A stretch of 64,000 bases of DNA, taken from Arthrobacter sp. CAU 1506. Its GTDB lineage: Bacteria > Actinomycetota > Actinomycetes > Actinomycetales > Micrococcaceae. Location of the stretch: assembly GCF_005047635.1 (NCBI RefSeq), contig NZ_SUKC01000005.1:168243-232242 (forward strand). Direction: 5' to 3'. A program made the position numbers and the translations under genes. Below, piece after piece: positions 61,293-64,000 of this stretch. Below the pieces are notes generated by a model. The model did no database searches. It saw only the letters and a program-made list of their open reading frames with translations, and was not told where the DNA came from. Positions within the stretch are counted from its first letter, which is position 1; the number at the start of each line of letters is the position of its first letter.

Positions 61293-62156
61293 TCATAGGC
61301 CAGCCGAAATGCCCAGCCGTTCCGCCAGCCCCATCGCATTGAACGGGGCATGGACCTTGGCGTCATTGTCGAAGTACAGGTACGCATCGCGGCCCGCGGC
61401 GTCCTGGCAGCCGGAGCCGGAGAGCCAACTGCTGACCGTGGATGCCAGCCGGTCCAGATCCCTGTCCGGATAGCCGCCGGCATAGAGTTCGTCCTTGCCG
61501 TGAAGCCGGACGTAGATGAAGTCCGCGGTGATCTCGTGCAGCATCGGCCATTTTCCCGCGCTGTCCGCGAGCACCAGGGCTGTGTTGTGCCGGCGCAGTT
61601 GGTCGTAGAACTCTTCAGTGATGAACGTGGTGCTGCGGATTTCGACGGCGTGGCGCAGCGGGCGGTCGGCGCCGTCGTCGGGAATCCAGGTCCGGTCCTT
61701 CATCTTGTCGGTGTGTTCGGAGGCCAGCGCCGCGGCCGCCTTCGTGCTGCGGGGCAGTTGGGCCAGAAACTTCTCCATCACGCCGGCGTCGTAGTTGGCA
61801 CGTTCCGGCAGCTGCCAGAGGAACGGGCCGAGCTTGTCGCCGAGCCCCAGCACGCCGCTGGCATAGAAGTTCGCCAGCGCCTCGCGGACGTCCTTGAGCC
61901 CCTTGAGGTGCGTGATGTATCGGCCACCTTTGACCGCGAAGATGAAGCCCGGCGGTGTTGCCGTGTGCCATTGCCGGAAGCTGGAGGGTCGCTGGAGCGA
62001 GTAGAAGGTGCCGTTGATTTCCACCGAGTTCAGGTGGCTGGAGGCGTACTCCAGTTCGCGGTGCTGCGGCAGGCCCTTGGGATAGAAAGTGCCCCGCCAC
62101 CGCGGATACCGCCAGCCGGAAATCCCGATCCGGGCCATCGGTTCAGAGACAGCCAT
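61293..62156 (-). CDS. DUF72 family protein
   Basis: A 287-residue TIM-barrel-like DUF72 protein (RIGISGWRYPRWRGTFYPKGLPQ, SSHLNSVEINGTFYSLQ, FIYVRLHGKDELYAGGY). The family has no established biochemical activity. ATG 62156 is used; ATG 62138 would start directly at ARIGISGW and is an equally plausible site. It is convergent with tdk. Confidence 0.9.
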   Translation of the reverse strand: MAVSEPMARIGISGWRYPRWRGTFYPKGLPQHRELEYASSHLNSVEINGTFYSLQRPSSFRQWHTATPPGFIFAVKGGRYITHLKGLKDVREALANFYASGVLGLGDKLGPFLWQLPERANYDAGVMEKFLAQLPRSTKAAAALASEHTDKMKDRTWIPDDGADRPLRHAVEIRSTTFITEEFYDQLRRHNTALVLADSAGKWPMLHEITADFIYVRLHGKDELYAGGYPDRDLDRLASTVSSWLSGSGCQDAAGRDAYLYFDNDAKVHAPFNAMGLAERLGISAGL

Positions 62157-62520
62157 GTGCGGCAGGCTACCCCGCCGGGGCTCCGCGGGCCAGAGGCGGG
62201 TGAGCGCCGCCGTCGTTAGCCGTTGCCAAGTGGGCCATACGCCTGCGCGTTTCATCGACTGCAGGTTTACGCCGGTTTCGCTGCATCTTCTCTCCACTCG
62301 ATGCGCCGGCTCCCATCCGGCCCCGAATACGCCGTGCCGGTTGCCCTCGGATCGCCTTCCGCGGGCACCGATTCCGGGCCGCGCAGGCCCATCGGCTAAA
62401 CTTGGTGCGTAAGAGCCCCACATACTCCGTCCGGAGTGAGGGGCGTTCTCATGCGCGGCAGCGGCTCCTTCTTGTACAGACTGTCCGGGGCTTCCGCCGC
62501 ATCGAATGGGGGAGGATCCC
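62157..62520 (+). promoter_or_regulatory. Promoter/leader interval of purA
   Basis: 364 bases without a credible gene between the divergent DUF72 and purA genes. A possible promoter TTCCGG-19-TAAACT (62372-62377, 62397-62402) precedes a leader of about 110 bases. The leader holds a hairpin at 62415-62444 (outer GCCCC/GGGGC, inner ACTCC/GGAGT). The leader is not recognisable as a known purine riboswitch. Confidence 0.45.
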
Positions 62521-63810
62521 ATGCCAGCAATTGTGATCGTCGGAGCCCAGTGGGGCGACGAAGGAAAAGGCAAGGCAACCGACCTGCTTGGCGGCCGCGT
62601 GGATTACGTGGTCAAGCCGAACGGCGGCAACAACGCGGGCCACACCGTCGTCGTCGGCGGGGAGAAGTACGAGCTGAAGCTGCTGCCGGCCGGCATTCTG
62701 TCCCCCAACGCCACTCCGATCATCGGCAACGGCTGCGTGGTCAACCTCGAAGCCCTCTTTGAGGAGATCGACGGACTAGAAGCCCGCGGCGCGGACACCT
62801 CGCGGCTGCGCGTCTCCGCCAACGCCCACCTGGTGGCCCCGTTCCACCAGACCATGGACAAGGTCACCGAGCGCTTCCTCGGCAAGCGGGCCATCGGCAC
62901 CACCGGCCGCGGCATCGGCCCCGCCTACATGGACAAGGTGGCCCGGCTGGGCATCCGCGTGCAGGACGTCTTCGACGAATCGATCCTGCGCCAGAAGGTC
63001 GAGGGTTCGCTGCGGCAGAAGAACGAACTGCTGGTCAAGGTCTACAACCGCCGCGACGTCCACGTCGAGGAAGTCGTGGAGTACTTCCTGTCCTTCGCCG
63101 ATCGGCTGCGCCCCATGGTGATCGACTCCACCTTGGTGCTGAACCAGGCGCTGGATGAGGGCAAAGTGGTGCTGATGGAGGGCGGCCAGGCCACCTTCCT
63201 GGACGTGGACCACGGGACCTACCCGTTCGTCACTTCCTCCAACCCGACCGCCGGCGGTGCGTCCGTGGGCTCGGGCATCGGCCCCACCCGGATCAACCGC
63301 GCCGTGGGCATCATCAAGGCGTACACCACTCGCGTAGGCGCCGGCCCGTTCCCCACCGAACTGTTCGACGACATGGGTGAATACCTGCAGAAGAAGGGCG
63401 GCGAGTTCGGCGTAAACACCGGTCGTCCGCGCCGCTGCGGCTGGTACGACGCCGTGCTGGCCCGGCACGCTTCCCGGGTCAACGGATTCACTGACTACTT
63501 CGTGACCAAGCTGGACGTGCTCACCGGCATTGAGCAGATCCCGGTGTGCGTGGCGTACGACGTGGACGGCGTCCGGCACGACGAAATGCCGATGACCCAG
63601 ACCGAGTTCCACCACGCGAAGCCGATCTTCGAGTACTTTGACGGCTGGACCGAGGACATCACCGGCGCCAAGACGCTGGAGGACCTGCCGATGAACGCGC
63701 GCAATTACGTGCTGGCGCTGGAGAAGATGTCCGGCACCCGGTTCTCCGCCATCGGCGTGGGGCCGGACCGGGACCAGACCATCGTGATCCGGGATCTCAT
63801 CTCGGAGTAA
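62521..63810 (+). CDS. purA: Adenylosuccinate synthetase
   Basis: A 429-residue enzyme making adenylosuccinate from IMP, aspartate and GTP. Family landmarks are complete: [12 protein letters not shown] (GTP loop), [46 protein letters not shown] and KLDVLTG. The ATG at 62521 directly starts [18 protein letters not shown] as expected. AATGGGGGAGGATCC supplies the ribosome-binding site. Confidence 0.97.
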   Translation: MPAIVIVGAQWGDEGKGKATDLLGGRVDYVVKPNGGNNAGHTVVVGGEKYELKLLPAGILSPNATPIIGNGCVVNLEALFEEIDGLEARGADTSRLRVSANAHLVAPFHQTMDKVTERFLGKRAIGTTGRGIGPAYMDKVARLGIRVQDVFDESILRQKVEGSLRQKNELLVKVYNRRDVHVEEVVEYFLSFADRLRPMVIDSTLVLNQALDEGKVVLMEGGQATFLDVDHGTYPFVTSSNPTAGGASVGSGIGPTRINRAVGIIKAYTTRVGAGPFPTELFDDMGEYLQKKGGEFGVNTGRPRRCGWYDAVLARHASRVNGFTDYFVTKLDVLTGIEQIPVCVAYDVDGVRHDEMPMTQTEFHHAKPIFEYFDGWTEDITGAKTLEDLPMNARNYVLALEKMSGTRFSAIGVGPDRDQTIVIRDLISE

Positions 63811-63914
63811 CGGACAACAGACAACGACGGCGGCGCGGGGCTTGGCCCCGCAAGTCACCTACCGGCCGGGTAGCGTGGGGACTATCCCTTTAACGGTGTA
63901 TCCGGCGGTTTCCA

Positions 63915-64000
63915 TTAGTAGTTTTCAGCGGTCGGGAACCGGTCGCTGAAGGTGATGGCGAATGCGTTGAGAGCGGGCTTCCAGCGCGTTACCCATCGCA
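63915..64000 (-). pseudogene. C-terminal end of an IS256-family transposase (cut by window edge)
   Basis: On the minus strand 27 codons and a TAA (63917-63915) encode RWVTRWKPALNAFAITFSDR then FPTAENY. This matches the C-terminus of IS256/Mutator-family transposases, with its Trp-x-x-Ala-Leu-Asn-x-Phe-Ala motif. The rest lies beyond the window, so integrity cannot be judged. The sequence 63868-63890 (starting GTAGCGTGGGGACTATCCC) may contain the terminal inverted repeat of the element. Confidence 0.75.

Noticed and set aside
62157..62520. A purine riboswitch before purA
   Set aside because: The leader has one simple hairpin (62415-62444) and lacks the three-way junction and conserved loops of purine or PRPP riboswitches.
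1..64000. CRISPR arrays, rRNA genes, prophage modules or a replication origin
   Set aside because: No regularly spaced direct repeats, rRNA sequence, phage structural genes or DnaA-box clusters were recognised.

Overview
This is chromosomal DNA from a high-GC actinobacterium. Gene content and order point to the Micrococcaceae (Arthrobacter and relatives): GTG/TTG starts are frequent, overlaps are tight (GTGA/ATGA), and the fba-DUF3151 pair and purA lie near tdk. Gene families include Gls24/AmaP, DUF6458, DUF445, MHS transporters and RipA-like NlpC/P60 proteins. Genus assignment is inference from gene content only. Most of the window is ordinary core or semi-core genome, with two carbohydrate-uptake regions and a few accessory spots.

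Layout. 1-3.8 kb: the end of a membrane protein, a DUF6458 membrane protein, an EcsC-like protein and the 5-oxoprolinase operon pxpABC. 3.9-9.9 kb: DUF445 protein, glycerophosphodiester phosphodiesterase, a GH15 glucoamylase/trehalase with a large low-complexity insertion, and the AzlCD amino-acid exporter. 10-19.4 kb: alcohol dehydrogenase, thiamine-binding protein, two SAM-dependent enzymes, a structured intergenic region that looks like a non-coding RNA, a LysR regulator divergent from an MHS transporter, a purine permease, a short FAD protein and a tandem universal stress protein. 19.5-27.9 kb: an NlpC/P60 cell-wall hydrolase, a metallopeptidase, a tRNA-Glu/Asp/Phe cluster with a degenerate copy of the tRNA-Phe 3' half downstream, and a five-gene Gls24/AmaP envelope-stress operon.

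27.9-34.4 kb: alpha-glucoside utilisation, with an alpha-glucosidase divergent from a binding protein, two permeases and a LacI regulator; the intergenic promoter carries a LacI-type operator. No ATPase is encoded here, so a shared MsiK-type ATPase is inferred. 34.8-37.7 kb: an unusual Pls/PosA-type protein with two carrier domains and the membrane/left-handed-helix terminal domain but no adenylation domain. 37.9-41 kb: conserved unknown gene, exonuclease III, UDG-like protein and NAD synthetase. 41.2-50.8 kb: a seven-gene operon (RbsA-like ATPase, two permeases, binding protein, two TIM-barrel epimerase-like enzymes, one Gfo/Idh/MocA dehydrogenase) divergent from a ROK regulator. Its enzyme set resembles glycoside 3-oxidation/beta-elimination pathways such as levoglucosan catabolism.

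50.9-63.8 kb: lipoprotein, hydrolases, pyrE, a NagD-like HAD phosphatase, a SPOUT methyltransferase, a NUDIX/NYN fusion, fba, DUF3151, a cyclodeaminase-like protein, an ArsR/VOC pair, an SRPBCC protein, tdk, a DUF72 protein and purA. The right edge cuts through the 3' end of an IS256-type transposase.

Two themes recur. Several enzymes (GH15, GH13, NUDIX/NYN, cyclodeaminase) carry Gly/Ala/Ser/Pro-rich insertions in places where I expect their families to be compact. Both sugar-uptake operons have a strong hairpin immediately downstream of the binding-protein gene.
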